Part shown: piece by piece, positions 1-10,850 of the stretch
Layout: each line of letters opens with the position of its first letter
Numbering within the stretch: position 1 is the first letter of the stretch
Assembly: GCF_007565055.1 (NCBI RefSeq)
Contig: NC_044565.1
Location: forward strand, 45,395,711 to 45,459,710
Direction of reading: 5' to 3'
From: Rhinopithecus roxellana
Lineage: Eukaryota; Chordata; Mammalia; Primates; Cercopithecidae
Length of the DNA stretch: 64,000 nt
The notes under the pieces: model-generated
Database searches by the model: none
Seen by the model: the letters and a program-made list of their open reading frames with translations, nothing else
Told to the model about the DNA's origin: nothing
Made by a program: the position numbers and the translations under genes

Positions 1-1010
1 CTGTCCTCTGTCCTGGTGACCGCGCTTGTCACCAGGCGGGGGAAACAGCTGCTGACCCAAATGTGAGGTGCTTGGTATTTGGAGGGATAGGGCATCAGGA
101 AAGATAGGGTAGCAGGACCTGAGGGATAACCAGTTGTTTGCACTTTGGAGAATGGGAGAAAAGGCAAATGGCAAAAACGGGGGTTGGGGGAAGGGGTAGC
201 TTGAGAAAATCCAAATGGTCTGAAAAGGGGGAAAAGAGGCTTCAGGGCACTGCTCTTTAGGGATTACCCATCCCCACCTCCCACCCTCGCCCCACCCCTA
301 GGCCTTTGTCTTTTCTAAAAACCCACTACTCTATGAAGAAGCTTCGGGAGAAGGTACTGGATCTTTTAAAATTTTATTTGAAAAATATCAAAGCCTTTAG
401 GCGAAAATAAAATACCTTCATCTCCTGCTTCCTGAAACCTGGATTTTAAGGTCAGCACAGTCACCTCCCCTCGGAGCAAAGCAAGCCCCCCTCAGGCAAG
501 CTGAAATGCCAGCCAAGGAGATTTCCATTTTCTTCTGTGCCGCAGGCTGCCAGGCGTTTACTGGGTCGGCTTTTTTATGATGGTTATTTCTGGAAAGAGG
601 AAGTCTGAGTCCCTGGCTTCTATCTTTGGGCTATCCTCTTGTAAAGTTGAGTGGAATCCTCTCTGGGCTGAAAACATGCTTTTGCCTAAAGAGGTGGATG
701 CCCTTGACTGGCATGTTATTTCCAGTGGGGGACAGGGCCGGAAAATGGCAAGGATCTACCCCACTGGGTTTCAGTTAACCTGGGTGCAGAGGGAATAATC
801 TCTATCTGGTAGGATGAGAATCGAAATCAGTCCCTTCACGCGCCGGTCAGTGTGTGTCCTCTATTGGGGACACTGAGACCTGGCTCCCAGGAGAGGCAAG
901 GAGAGGTGGTACTGCTTACTGTGACCAAGAAGGCCTTAACATTCCCCTCAGCTTGACTAAGCTTTAGACAGGTTTCTTCCTAACTGTAGGCCCCTGACCT
1001 TCCTTTTCTC
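1..1010. other. non-repetitive flank, C-rich, no gene seen
   Basis: No transposon or coding exon recognised. The first 300 bases are richer in G and C runs than most of the window and include a few CpGs (near 20 and 838). A 73-codon frame at 577-798 is short, starts without a good context and resembles no family I know, so I do not call it a gene. The composition allows a promoter-distal or intronic position; nothing decides which. Confidence 0.5.
272..298 (-). promoter_or_regulatory. putative G-quadruplex (minus strand)
   Basis: Five C-runs of three or four bases on the plus strand (272-275, 280-282, 284-286, 290-293, 295-298) are separated by loops of 1-4 bases. The minus strand therefore carries five closely spaced G-runs, more than the four needed for an intramolecular quadruplex. 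Function is unknown. A second G-rich block on the plus strand (179-196, with another run at 227-231) lies close by. Confidence 0.5.
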
Positions 1011-1425
1011 AGAGCATTTACTTTAGCAAACTTTCACTGATGAATGTTTCCTCTGACCCTGTGATATGTAAATCTCTCAGCCTCTTGCTGGGTTTCACAG
1101 CCTGGGGATCTTTCTCAGGGATCTGTGAGGCATCCCTTTGAAATAGAATCATGAAGGAAAAGAGGGTCCCTATCTCCCAGTGTTTGTGGAAAGCAGGAGC
1201 CTAACTAGTAAGTTCCAACTAGGAAACACAAATGGCCTCATTACACTAACCAACTTCCCACCCTAATCTCCTCCACTACTCTTCTACTAGCTCCCCTCCT
1301 GTTTCAGTGGAGTTGACTCTGCCTCCCTCTCTCTCTCTCTTCCCTATTGCAGTAGTTTTGCATAAATCCCCCTTGTCTGTTTAACTATATCGGATACAAT
1401 TTTTCTTTGACACCTCCAAGCGGCT
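1010..1425 (+). mobile_element. possible ERVL-type LTR fragment
   Basis: The tail around 1345-1415 (GCATAAATCCCCCTTGTCTG, then a TTTTTCTTTGACA-like end) resembles the 3' end of some ERVL-class LTRs, and a CT-rich block sits just before it. The 5' boundary and subfamily cannot be set by eye. It could also be unique sequence. Confidence 0.3.
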
Positions 1426-2328
1426 CTCCTGCCCACAGAAGGCTCTGCTCAACACAGTTCCTAAGACCGGTTTTGTCACAGAAAGGGAAAGTGAAGGCCA
1501 GAAAAAGGTAAGTCCTATCTCTGTTACTTGTCAGTTCTTGTCCTTGAACAAATCATCCGACCTTACTGGCCCTAGGGCAGCTAATGATATGATATACATG
1601 AAGTGCTTGATCGAGCAACCCTGCAGAAATGCAACCTTATTATTACTGATATTACGTACTACACTGGCAGCCTCTTGTCTAGAAATAGGAACCAGGACTT
1701 CTGTGTATTCCTCTATCACGGGTTCTTCAAGAGCCCTATTCTAAAATGAAACAGCCAGCCCCTTCTCTCCTAACTCCCTCTGATCAGTTAGCACCTAATG
1801 GATATGAGAAATTAGATAGATGGCTGAGAGGAGAAATTAGACTTGTGTTGGGAGGACAAGGAAGAAGGAAAGCAAAAAAAAAAAAAAAAAAAAACTCTCC
1901 GCAAATTATATACACTAGCAGTGGCTTACGGTTGAGCTACATCATCTTAAGGTTTTGATGTTTCTAATTTTGGTCATTGATTCAGAATAATAATTTTCTA
2001 CATGAATGAATAATGTTGCTTCATGTTGCTAAGGTCATATATGGTGTCAGGAGCTTCACTTGACTGCTAAAAACAGAAACGCAAAAAACAGTCACTTTTA
2101 AAAAATCACTTATTTTTTCTCACCTACGTGGCATTCTAAAGAGAGGCAGCTGAGGGCTGGTATGGTGTCTTCATGAGGTGGTAAAAATCTTAGGCTCCTT
2201 CTCTCTGCTCAGTCCCCTTTGGCATGATTGCCTCATGTCCATAACATGGCTGTTGGAATTCTAGCCATCCAGCTACATGTAAGGCAGGAAGAAGGTAATA
2301 ACAACTGCAAAGGGGTACATGCCCCTTT
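1425..2328. other. stretch without recognised gene
   Basis: Contains a 20-base A-tract near 1874-1893 that might mark the 3' end of an old retrotransposed piece, but no family could be matched upstream of it. The two opposed ORFs at 1531-1744 overlap each other on both strands and look like chance frames. Confidence 0.5.
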
Positions 2329-2344
2329 AAAAAGTTTTCCTGGT

Positions 2345-2502
2345 GGCCGGGGGTGGTGGCTCATGCCTATAATCCCAGCACTTTGGGCGACCGAGGCGAG
2401 TGGATCATTTGAGGTCAGGAGTTGGAGACCAGCCCGGCCAATAGATCAGTCTGGGCGACAGAGTGAGACCCTGTCTCAGGGGAAAAAAAAAAAAAAAAAA
2501 AA
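2345..2502 (+). mobile_element. Alu with large internal deletion
   Basis: Starts with the Alu 5' end (GGCCGGGGGTGGTGGC) and runs through left-monomer sequence to about the GACCAGCCCGGCCAA position. It then jumps directly to the end of the right monomer (GTCTGGGCGACAGAGTGAGACC) and the A-tail, so about 130 bases are missing between the arms. Flanking direct repeats AAAAAGTTTTCCTGGT at 2329-2344 and immediately after the tail (to about 2513) show one retrotransposition event. The deletion therefore lies within a single Alu. Confidence 0.95.
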
Positions 2503-2514
2503 GTTTTCCTGGTA

Positions 2515-3050
2515 ATTGACCCAGTTAATTTTGTTTATGTTCTAATAGGCAGAGCTTACCATATGATCACCTCCCAGCTACAAGGGAAGCTAGGACATTT
2601 GTTAAAGTTGGGTATATTAATGTCACAAGTAAAATCTGGGTTGTTTTAATAAGAAAGAATAAAATAGATATTAGGTAGGCAACTAAGTGTTTCTTATGCA
2701 AACCTTAGCAGTTTCTTATGCAATCTGAACTCCGGGTAAGTTAAATGGAGGTTTCTGAAAACCAGCCATAAATGACCCTAAGTCTTTTGTCCTGATGGTT
2801 TTATGTCATATGATCTTTTTGAGTCAACTCTATTTCATCCCAGCTCACTATTGCCCAGCCTAGGTTCTCACTAAGTCTCACCTAACCCTCCTCACTGGTC
2901 CCTCTGACTACAGTATCACCTCTGTCAGATCTGCTTTCCACACAACTTCCCAAATGAATCATCTCTAGTCATAAAAAGTCAAGTCTAGCTGCTTTACCCC
3001 AAGATAGATTGAATTATTGCTGATAATTTTTCACAACCTCCCTATACAAT
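2515..3050. other. stretch without recognised gene
   Basis: Ordinary AT-leaning sequence, with no convincing exon and no repeat family that I can name. Confidence 0.4.
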
Positions 3051-3061
3051 GAATTAACATT

Positions 3062-3391
3062 GGCTGGGTATGGTGGCTCATGCCTGTAATCCCAGCACTT
3101 TGGGAGGCCAAGGCAGGCGGATCACGAGGTCAGGAGATCTAGACCATCCTGGATAACATGGTGAAACCCTGTCTCTACTAAAAATACAAAAAAAAAAAAA
3201 CAAAAAAACAAAAAAACAAAATAGCCAGCTGTGGTGTCAGGCACCTATAGTCCCAGCTACTCGGGAGGCTGAGGAGGGAGAATGGCGTGAACCTGGGAGG
3301 CAGAGCTTGCAGTGAGCCCAGATCGTGCCACTGCACTCCAGTCTGGGTGACATAGCGAGACTCCGTGTCAAAAAATAATAATAATAATAAT
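3062..3391 (+). mobile_element. Alu (AluS/Y type)
   Basis: Full-length dimeric Alu with both monomers, an expanded A-rich middle linker (A-runs broken by single C bases) and an (ATA)n-enriched 3' tail at 3370-3391. Target duplication AATTAACAT at 3052-3060 and 3392-3400. The antisense open frame of 143 codons across 3237-3668 reads through its 3' half and is an Alu by-product. Confidence 0.97.
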
Positions 3392-3399
3392 AATTAACA

Positions 3400-3815
3400 T
3401 CCCCCTCCACCATGTGACATTGTAGTGCCTCCACTACAGAGAACAGTTTTTCTCCCCTCCCCACTGGGATTGGGAATCGTATTACAAGCATATGACTTGC
3501 TGTACTAATGCATGTGTGTGCACCTGACGATGTACCCCTTCTCTGAAGAGGTCTCGAAAGGCATCTGTCTGCCCACTCACCCGTCTGTACTTTCCACACT
3601 TCACCAGGAGAAGAGCTCACCTTGGGTAGCTGCTGTTCCTTCAGTCTGAGCCGCACACTCAGCCACACCAGCCAACCTGAAGACCTGCAGCGTGAAGCAG
3701 AGCCATGCTCACAGACTCACAGATCAGCATGTGAGAAAACAAGACTGTTGTTTAAGTTGCTGACTTTTGGGGAGATTTATTGTGCAGCATTACTAATGCA
3801 ATAGTTAGCAGATAC
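3400..3815 (+). mobile_element. MaLR/MLT1-like LTR fragment
   Basis: The 3' part (about 3735-3815: AAGACTGTTGTTTAAGTTGC, then TTTTGGGGAGATTTATTGTGCAGCA) has the pattern of the 3' end of old MLT1-class LTRs. The Alu at 3062 probably inserted into the same element, since AATTAACAT flanks both sides. Subfamily uncertain. Confidence 0.45.
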
Positions 3816-3829
3816 AATCCCCTGCCTAA

Positions 3830-4235
3830 ATCCCTTTGGGGCATCTCAGCACCTTTCTGTGGAGTGAAGCTACATTTCTTAGCAGAGCATATAAGATGGA
3901 CACTGTCTGACGCTTACCTACTTTTTCAGCTCCACCTTCTACCATACTTTGCCTCATATTTCATACTTTTTCAGTTCCAAACTGTCTGTAGCTCCTTGTC
4001 AGCATTCAGTGTACCTCTGTGCCACACTGATGCTCTTTTCTCATGCACGGAGTGCCTTCCTCGCCTTTTCCTTCTGAATAACTTCTGACCAGATCCTTCA
4101 AAAGGCATCATCTACTCCAGATTGCTGGCATCAGCCCACATTTCCCTGGCAGAGGCAAAGGTGAGTGTCCCTCTCCACTCCCATAACCCCCAGTGCATAC
4201 CTCTAGTGCAGTGCCTAAAATAGAATGCTGAATTG
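3830..4235 (+). mobile_element. L2-like LINE relic
   Basis: Pyrimidine-rich sequence with the order seen in L2 3' regions (a GCTCTTTTC...GAGTGCCTTCC segment, then a CAGATCCTTCAAAAGGCATCA segment equivalent to the L2 stretch where recommended text reads as a short conserved block). Strongly diverged, no ORF of interest. The 102-codon frame at 3780-4088 is incidental. Confidence 0.4.
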
Positions 4236-4795
4236 TAGGAAAATATAAGCAGAGGCTCAGACTAATCCAGTCCAATCCCAACAAAAGGATTTAACTCCAG
4301 CCAGGATTTAATATTATCTGTTTTCTGCTTTCTCCAAACCATACAGATTTTTGTCATGCTCTACGGAACTCCTTGGTGCCATTAGGGATGTTATTGAAGA
4401 CATTGCTTATGACACCCCATAATGCCTTATAAAGACTGTACCTAATACCCATGGTCCATAATTTTCATCCTATGGACACTGAGTTTTACAGTTGGTTATG
4501 TATTCCTCTTTGCGCTGGCTTCTAGGAAGTTAGATCTAAATTTGTGGCCCACCTTCAGTAATTTAGAGAAAATGTAAGGAATGTAATTTGTCAACTAACC
4601 TGACTTCCATCATTTTCTCACTTTCAAATTTCTCCCTCACAATTTCTTCTTTTTAACCCTGTGTGTGTATCTTTGCAAGTTACTGCTGGCATTTTTAGTA
4701 AGGCAGAAAAGAGGGGAAGGGAGAGAGGGAGGGGGAGAAGAGTCTCGTCTTCAGTTATAGACCCTATAATGTTTTCTGTCTTTCATTTACTTTGG
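4235..4795. other. stretch without recognised gene
   Basis: No exon or assignable repeat. A purine tract (about 4700-4740, GGGGAAGGGAGAGAGGGAGGG) and a short GT run near 4660 are the only low-complexity features. Confidence 0.45.
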
Positions 4796-5224
4796 TGTCT
4801 GCTTTGGCTTGAACATGTGTCCCTCCAAGATTCATATGTTGAAACTTAAACCTTAAGGTGATGGCATTAAGAGGGGGCCTCGGGAAGGTGATTAGGCTGT
4901 GAGGGCTCTGCCCTCATGGATGGGATTAGTGCCCTTATAAAAGGACTTGAGAGAGCAAGTTTGTCCCTTTTTGCCCACCCTTCTCTTCTACCAGATGGGG
5001 ACACAGCATTTGTCCCTTTTTGCCCCTTTTGCCTTTCCACCATGTGAGGACACAGTAAGAGGCGCCATCTGTGGGGCAGAGAGTGAGCCTTCGCCAGACA
5101 CTGAATCTGCTGGACTCTTGATCTTGGACTTCCCAGCCCCCAGAAATATGAGACATATATTTCTAATATTTATAAAGTATCTAGTCTAAGGTATTCAACT
5201 TTAGCAGAACAAATGGACTAAGAC
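4796..5224 (+). mobile_element. MaLR LTR (MST/MLT1 group)
   Basis: Hallmarks in order: TTGGCTTGAACATGTGTCCC, CATATGTTGAAACTTAA, GGTGATTAGGCTGTGAGGGC, GATGGGATTAGTGCCCTTAT, CCATGTGAGGACACAG, TTGATCTTGGACTTCCCAGC, and a terminal AATGGACTAAGACC. It is a nonautonomous ERVL-MaLR LTR. It holds an internal direct duplication (4960-5007 and 5009-5058) around TTTGTCCCTTTTTGCCC, absent from the usual LTR. The short frame at 4947-5189 comes from this element. Confidence 0.85.
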
Positions 5225-5229
5225 CATGT

Positions 5230-5320
5230 CTTTTTCCTCTTTTAGCTCCTAAGCTCCCTGAAGACAAGGTCTATTTCCTAACACAGAGTTAATATTCAAT
5301 AAATACAGGAGGGAAGGAGG
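5230..5320 (+). mobile_element. L2 3' end fragment
   Basis: Short match to the conserved L2/MIR tail: AGCTCCCTGAAGACAAGG, CACAGAGTTAATATTCAATA, then a GGGAAGGAGG-rich tail. Confidence 0.5.
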
Positions 5321-6330
5321 AAAGGAAGAAGGGAGGAGAGAACAAGTTTTCCAAGGGCCTTCCTTCCAGTTTTTTAAAATATCCTTGTTTAGGTTGGGTC
5401 ACCATCCAAACACATACACAAGACCTCTTCCTTTTGAAAATATAATTACTGTTTAGTATATGCCATTTTGGAAGTCAGAAGAGTGATATGTAGTTCAGAA
5501 TTTTTTTTAATATTTCAAAATTGTTTAAGTGTAGGATAATATGATGCTTTAACAAGTTAGCTTCTCTGCAAAAATGCACTTCAGGCAATGAGTTTATTTG
5601 CTGTTGATGCCAGACATAAGTAATTATATATACGAACAAGGCTGAGGTTTATCTCATTTTTCTGTGTTATCAAATAACACAGCCAGCCACTGAAACGCCC
5701 TATCTTACTCCATCAAGAACCAATTTCCCGGGCAATACCTCAAAACTCAATAGAAGTACATTCGATTTTAGCTTTGTTACCTAATTCTGAGTTGAGATCC
5801 AGAGAACACAGCCATTGTGTGGAACTAGTAAGTAGCTGAGAATGCCCCCAAAATAACAGAAACCTCCAGTGGTGATGTTATTGATGGATGCCCCCAAAGG
5901 TACTTACACTGTGAGCTACTCCCAAAGTGCTTTGCCTTATCCAGCCCTACAAACTGAACATTTAGGAGCTTGCTGCCCTTTATCCGATTTTGTTCCCCCA
6001 GGTACTATGGCAGAAATGGCCAGGGAAGGGTTTGTCTAACCACCAGGAGTACCCAAAGAAGAGAGGTCCAGCCAGCCTGCCTCTCAGATTGTTAAGATGT
6101 CAGGTGTCTTTTGGCTCATGGAAACAGCTGTTCTGCCCCCTCCCCAACCCTAGAATCACAGTTACGCTCTGTGGGTTGGTTGAAGCATGGGAGAAAAGCC
6201 TAAAGCAGAGGGTACTTTAGGAGCCTCTATCTTTTGTTGCTTGTAAAGAAAATTGGCATATCCCTGTGTAATAATCCCTGGACCAGTAATGCTATCTTTA
6301 CTATTAACCTTCCTCCAGGTCTCTGCTGCA
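5320..6330. other. stretch without recognised gene
   Basis: Mixed AT-leaning sequence with no confident repeat and no exon. A 76-codon frame at 5990-6220 has no recognisable homology. Confidence 0.4.
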
Positions 6331-6332
6331 TG

Positions 6333-6479
6333 AACTGTCAATCTTGGCTGCATATTGGAATTACCTGGGGAGTTTCAGATGGCCCCTCACTGGATTTAGT
6401 TTGTCTGGGGTGCAGTGTGGACACTAGGTATTTCAAAACTCTCCATGTGATTCTAATTGCAGCAATTTGAGAATTACTG
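6333..6479 (+). mobile_element. MER5-type hAT-Charlie element
   Basis: Nonautonomous DNA transposon. It opens with CTTGGCTGCATATTGGAATT and ACCTGGGGAGTTTCAGA and closes with GTGATTCTAATTGC and GAGAATTACTG, the inverted-end pattern of MER5A/MER5B. No transposase. Confidence 0.75.
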
Positions 6480-6497
6480 TTGTGGATAGTATAGAAC

Positions 6498-6814
6498 ACC
6501 ACTCTGTAGAAATATAATACAAGCCACAAATGCAAGCCACACATGTAATTTTAGATTGTCTAGTAGTTGCATTTAAAAAGTAAAAAAAAAGTGATACTAA
6601 TTTTAATAATATATTTTATTTAACCTAACATATCTAAAATGTTATTTCAACATGTAATCAACATAAACATTATTGAGAAATTTATACTTTTTTATTAACA
6701 CTTCAAAATGGAGTGTGTAGCTTGCACTTACAACACATCTCAATTCAGACCAGACACATTTCAAGTGCTCAGTAGCTACATGTGACTAGTGGCTGCCATA
6801 TTGGCCAGCACAGC
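6498..6814. mobile_element. hAT-Charlie nonautonomous element (MER3/MER58-like)
   Basis: Left end AATATAATACAAGCCACAAA and right end TTTCAAGTGCTCAGTAGCTA, GTGACTAGTGGCTGCC, ATTGGCCAGCACAGC. These are the characteristic ends of a dispersed hAT-Charlie family whose interior is AT-rich (AATTTTAATAATATATTTTA). Near full length, lacking coding capacity; exact subfamily uncertain. Confidence 0.7.
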
Positions 6815-6858
6815 TGGAGACTATTTGGGGGGTGAGTGGCAAAATGAGGGTGGCACCT

Positions 6859-7357
6859 GTAGTGGACTGAATAATGCCCTCCATCCAAAAGGTATCCACC
6901 ACCAACTCATCCTTAGAACCTGTGATTTTTATCATGTATAGCAAAAAAGGACTTAGTAGGTGTGATTACTTTAGGTATCTTAAAATGGTAAGATTCCCTT
7001 AGCTTATCCAGATAGGCTCAAAATGTAATTGCATGTTTCCTTATCCGGGTGGGCCCAAAACGCAATTGCATATTTCTTTATAAGCAGGAGATTTCACAAA
7101 GAAGAGAAGAAGGCAAGAACCACAGAGGCAATGATTGGAGAGATGTGGCTGCAAGTCAGGGAACGCTAGCTGCCACTAGATACTGGAAGAGTCAAGGAAT
7201 GGACTCTCCCTGGAGCCTCCAGAGAAAACCTAGCCCTTCTGACACCTTGATTGTTGTCTCATAAGACTCATTTCAGACTTTAGGCTAAATATGAGAGAAT
7301 AAATTTCTGTTGTTTTAAGCCACAAAGTTTGTGACCATAATAATAAACTAATATAGC
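6859..7357 (+). mobile_element. MLT1 LTR
   Basis: Starts TGTAGTGGACTGAATAATGC, contains GTGATTACTTTAGGTATCTT, AAGCAGGAGATTTCAC and GATGTGGCTGCAAGTCAGG, and ends in AATAAATTTCTGTTGTTTTA, AGCCACAAAGTTTGTG and a terminal AATATAGC-like end. This is the order of an MLT1 (ERVL-MaLR) LTR. A 37-bp tandem duplication lies at 7003-7039 and 7040-7076. The 71-codon frame at 7049-7264 is not a gene. Confidence 0.88.
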
Positions 7358-7369
7358 ATTTATAACAAA

Positions 7370-7555
7370 GCACTATGTTTTTATCTGTATTAGTATAGTT
7401 ATCACAGTCTTTCTTATTTTATACCTGGTGGATACTTACTGATTTTCTTTTTAGAGGGCAGCGATCTGTCTTATTCATGAATGAATTCTCTGCTGCATGC
7501 ACCTGGGAACTAAAGTGTTTACCATAGGAGCATAGTAAAGGTTGTTCAAATGGAT
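7370..7555 (+). mobile_element. L2 3' end
   Basis: Pattern of the L2 tail: AGAGGGCAGCGATCTGTCTT, then GCATAGTAAAGGTTGTTCAA, the degraded equivalent of the tail that ends in a run of TGAATGAA. No coding content. Confidence 0.6.
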
Positions 7556-7559
7556 CTGA

Positions 7560-8220
7560 AACTCAGTCTCTGGGGTGCCCGTATTCTTGTGTGCATACAG
7601 GGAAAGCACAAAGGGAAGGTTGCTTCCTGAAGAGATCTCCATATGGAAGACCTGCAGATCACAAACAACCCACACAGCCATTGCCTGGTCGCCTGGTCAC
7701 TTGTGTTTTTGAGAAGCCATAACTCCAAGAATACCGAAGGGAAGAAAATGCTGAAAAGCAGGGGCTGCCTAACAGGTCTGGCTTGCAAGGCAAACTCTCG
7801 GCAGACCTGGCCAGCTTCTGCTTGTCCTGGGGCAATCCCACCCCCATAGGATCTGGAATTTTTCAGTCCCTTTGCTAAGATTCCTGAAATAGACTTAATG
7901 AAGAGCCTCAGAAGTGAAAATGCCGCTTCACACATTTGCTCAAAAAGATTGCTTTTCTCCTAACACAGAAATCAGCTGCCTTGAGGATGTGCAAGTTTGA
8001 TTAGGGAGTCTGCTCTTGCCTATTTCTCAAAACAGTTCAGGCCCTGACAGAATCAGTATCACCCCTAGGGCATTTGCTTCAAATGCCCCCCATATAATCA
8101 GAAGTTATAAATGATAATCCAAAACTTGAGGTACCTTCATTGCCTTTCAGAATGAAACCTTCCAAGGGGCCATGGTCGTATTGTGACTGGACAAGAACTA
8201 TCATGGATGAGGCACATCAT
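7560..8220. other. stretch without recognised gene
   Basis: Three overlapping short frames on both strands (7546-7935 minus, 7643-7849 plus, 7659-7847 minus) resemble nothing I recognise and are mutually exclusive. No repeat family assigned. Confidence 0.4.
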
Positions 8221-8224
8221 CTTT

Positions 8225-8315
8225 TGGAACCATCTATGGAACAGACATTATTATTCCATTTTGCGGAATAGGAATCTGAGGCTCAGGCCAGACAGATGCA
8301 GCTAACGTTGAGTGG
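8225..8315 (-). mobile_element. MIR SINE fragment
   Basis: ATTATTATTCCATTTTGCGG then AATCTGAGGCTCAGGC is the reverse complement of the MIR core that follows the Lys-tRNA-derived head. Short and diverged. Confidence 0.5.
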
Positions 8316-8779
8316 CATCCTGATAATCACCTTCATCAGAAAAGGCAGGAGTGCTTTGAGGACTATAGGTGGCTCTCAGGACCCTGACCTCCATGGCAGC
8401 CTTCAAGGAGTGGCAAAGGGGGTCCACAGTGGCGTATGCAGTGAGATCCAAGTTTTAGCCATTCGGAGTAGAGCACGCCAAGAATAAGAACAGGTTCTGA
8501 TGGTGACAGAAAAGGAGTCCCTGTGTTTTTGTCACCCGGGAAAGGAGTCCTAATTGGAGGATGATTTTCATAGAAGGGAGTCATAACTTGATTCCTGTTT
8601 CTCTGGTCGCATCTACAGAAGTTCCCAAAACATGCTCTTTCCCACTTGGGGATGTTCACATACGATGCTCTGTGCCTAAGCACTACTATGCTGCTGGATA
8701 ATACCTACACCTTCACATCTCAGCCACAAGGGCATTGCCCCAGATATACTATCACTGACCGACTTATCTACAGTACCTA

Positions 8780-8960
8780 CTTCATCTTGAGTTCATCACC
8801 TTGTCTGTTTCCTTCATGCCACTTATCATTTGCAGTTATTTTCTATTCTGTTTGTTCATATTCTACTTTCAGCTATGGAAGGCATGAGGGGAAGAGCTGC
8901 GTTGGTGTTATGCCTGACCTGTACTAGGTCCCCAGTAACTCTTATTGAATAGATGGAGTG
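8780..8960 (+). mobile_element. L2 3' fragment
   Basis: GAAGGCATGAGGGGAAGAGC, then GACCTGTACTAGGTCCCCAG and TCTTATTGAATAGATG, in the order of the L2 3' end. Strongly diverged. Confidence 0.5.
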
Positions 8961-9019
8961 CAGGTTTTGAGTATTTGCTGATCAGCACATACTGAGCTCC
9001 TGGCCATGCTGTCCTTTAT

Positions 9020-9130
9020 CCCAGTACAAATTCCCCTCAGGAACTCTGATTCCATTGGTCAGGAGTGAGACCCTGGAAATGTGTAACTGAAGGCTGCTTC
9101 TGATGCAGTCAGTAGAACATGTGGGACCCC
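9020..9130 (+). mobile_element. MER5-like fragment
   Basis: GGAACTCTGATTCCATTGGT, CCTGGAAATGTGTAACTGAA and GCTTCTGATGCAGTCAG match the middle and right half of MER5A weakly. Confidence 0.4.
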
Positions 9131-9711
9131 TGTACCTGCCTCCCTCACACAATCTTTATTTGTTCTCTTTGCAGTGGGAGTCATGGCAGCAACAATAATT
9201 CACATATTAATTTCTGGGTCTTTGTGGTCCCTGGGAGTATCCTATGAATCCTGTTTGCATTTATGCCATTTGTCTACCCATCAGAATCTATGAATGAGAT
9301 TTTAGGGTTACTGTTATCTCCTATACATGGTGAGTAAACATTCCCAAGGAAGGAGAGACAAAGGCCACCACAATCTTTGGGGGGGAATATTCAGGGCAGC
9401 CAAGGACTTCAGCTTTCTAGAAGACTCATTCTAAGTTCCTTAGAACCTAAAAGCAACACACATCCTCTAGAAGGTTACAAAAGAACTCATTCCCTCAGAA
9501 GCTAGACCACCTAAGGTTGGCTAAATGAACTTGACACAGGCTTGAGTGAGGAAACCAACTTTAAAACCCGTTTTAGCAATAGTTGGAGAATGAAGCTAGA
9601 AATGGCAACAGTAGGGAGCAGGGACCCTAGCCACATGGAGGTGGCATCAAATAAAAGAGCAGGAAAGAAATGGAGTACCTGAGAAGCGATCTTTACTCTG
9701 GGTCCTAACTA

Positions 9712-9870
9712 TGCAGCCTGTATTCCATGGACCGGCAGCATCAGCTTCACTAAAGACATGTTATAAATTCAGAGTGTCTGTCCCCACCCTGGAACTACTG
9801 AATGGAATCTGCCTTTTGACAAGATCTCCAGATGATTTGTAAGCACATCAGAGTTTAGCAAGCACTGACC
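9712..9870 (-). mobile_element. MER5A-type hAT element
   Basis: Antisense MER5 order: ATGGACCGGCAGCATCAGCT, TTCAGAGTGTCTGTCCCCAC, CTACTGAATGGAATCTGCC, TCTCCAGATGATTTGTAAGC. About 160 bp, no transposase. Confidence 0.7.
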
Positions 9871-10691
9871 TAAGCCAGTGCCATGGAGACTTGGTGAACT
9901 AGAGAAAAATCCCTTAAAATTTAGGAAATTTCTTAGCTTGGGGGAAATTCTACTATGGACTTATCCAAACCTCAATCACATGCAAGGATAATTTGACTGG
10001 GGAAACAAACCACTCTCTCATTGCTGAGCATCTCAGCTCCTCAAGGAGAGTATAAGCTCATCAGAGCAAGGGAGTGTTCATTAAACTGCTGGTTCTCACA
10101 GAGTGCAGCCCTGTGAACTAGAACTGGAAAGTTGGTAAGCAGTGACCGGTCAAGTAAAGATAAACCTGAAGAGTTGACTGAGATCCACTTCTGCCATTTT
10201 CTCTTAAACATTCTTTGCCTAGAACTTCAGCCAACCCTCCTAAGATGGTGTGTGAATCACAAAACTTTAGAAGATTTAGGATCCTGTTATTAATGCTCAT
10301 AAGTGTAATTTATCATTCCTCAGAGGTGGTATTTCCGGAGTTGGAAGTGTAGCTGTGTTACTTTAATCTGCGTTATGTAAAAGTGCAAGAAATTGTGAAA
10401 CCAATTTGGATAGCAGCTGAAAGCAAAACAAAAACAAATCATTGGTTCTCTGGTTCATTGACTTTCATCTTCTCCCTAGGGCAAAAGGAATTCTCTAGCA
10501 CCTCGTAACATCACTGCTGCTCCTTCACCACCCGTTGTGGATGAATGTCAATGATAATTCTTAGCAAGGGGCCATATGTCATGTACTGAAAACGTTACCT
10601 CACATTTAGCCTCTATTGCAGCAATCTGTTTGATATCACAGTGCCCTGAGTTTGTGCAGTTTATTTTTTAAGAAAACTGATGAACAAAATG

Positions 10692-10719
10692 ATCCATATG
10701 TGTTCATCCACATATGGAT
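10692..10719. repeat. 11-bp perfect inverted repeat
   Basis: Arms ATCCATATGTG (10692-10702) and CACATATGGAT (10709-10719) pair perfectly around a 6-base loop. A short imperfect direct repeat (TATCCAGACATG, TATCCAGACGTG) follows at once. Confidence 0.8.
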
Positions 10720-10850
10720 TATCCAGACATGTTTATCCAGACGTGTGTGTGTACATTTTTAATGTGTGGATTCTTGCCGTTACAGCAATTAGAAAAGACC
10801 TTGGACAGGGAGAATAAAACACATGGTTAAAATATATAATTACATGCCCA

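Noticed and set aside
3237..3668. Minus-strand ORF of 143 codons
   Set aside because: It runs through antisense Alu, and its sequence shows the familiar translated-Alu wording.
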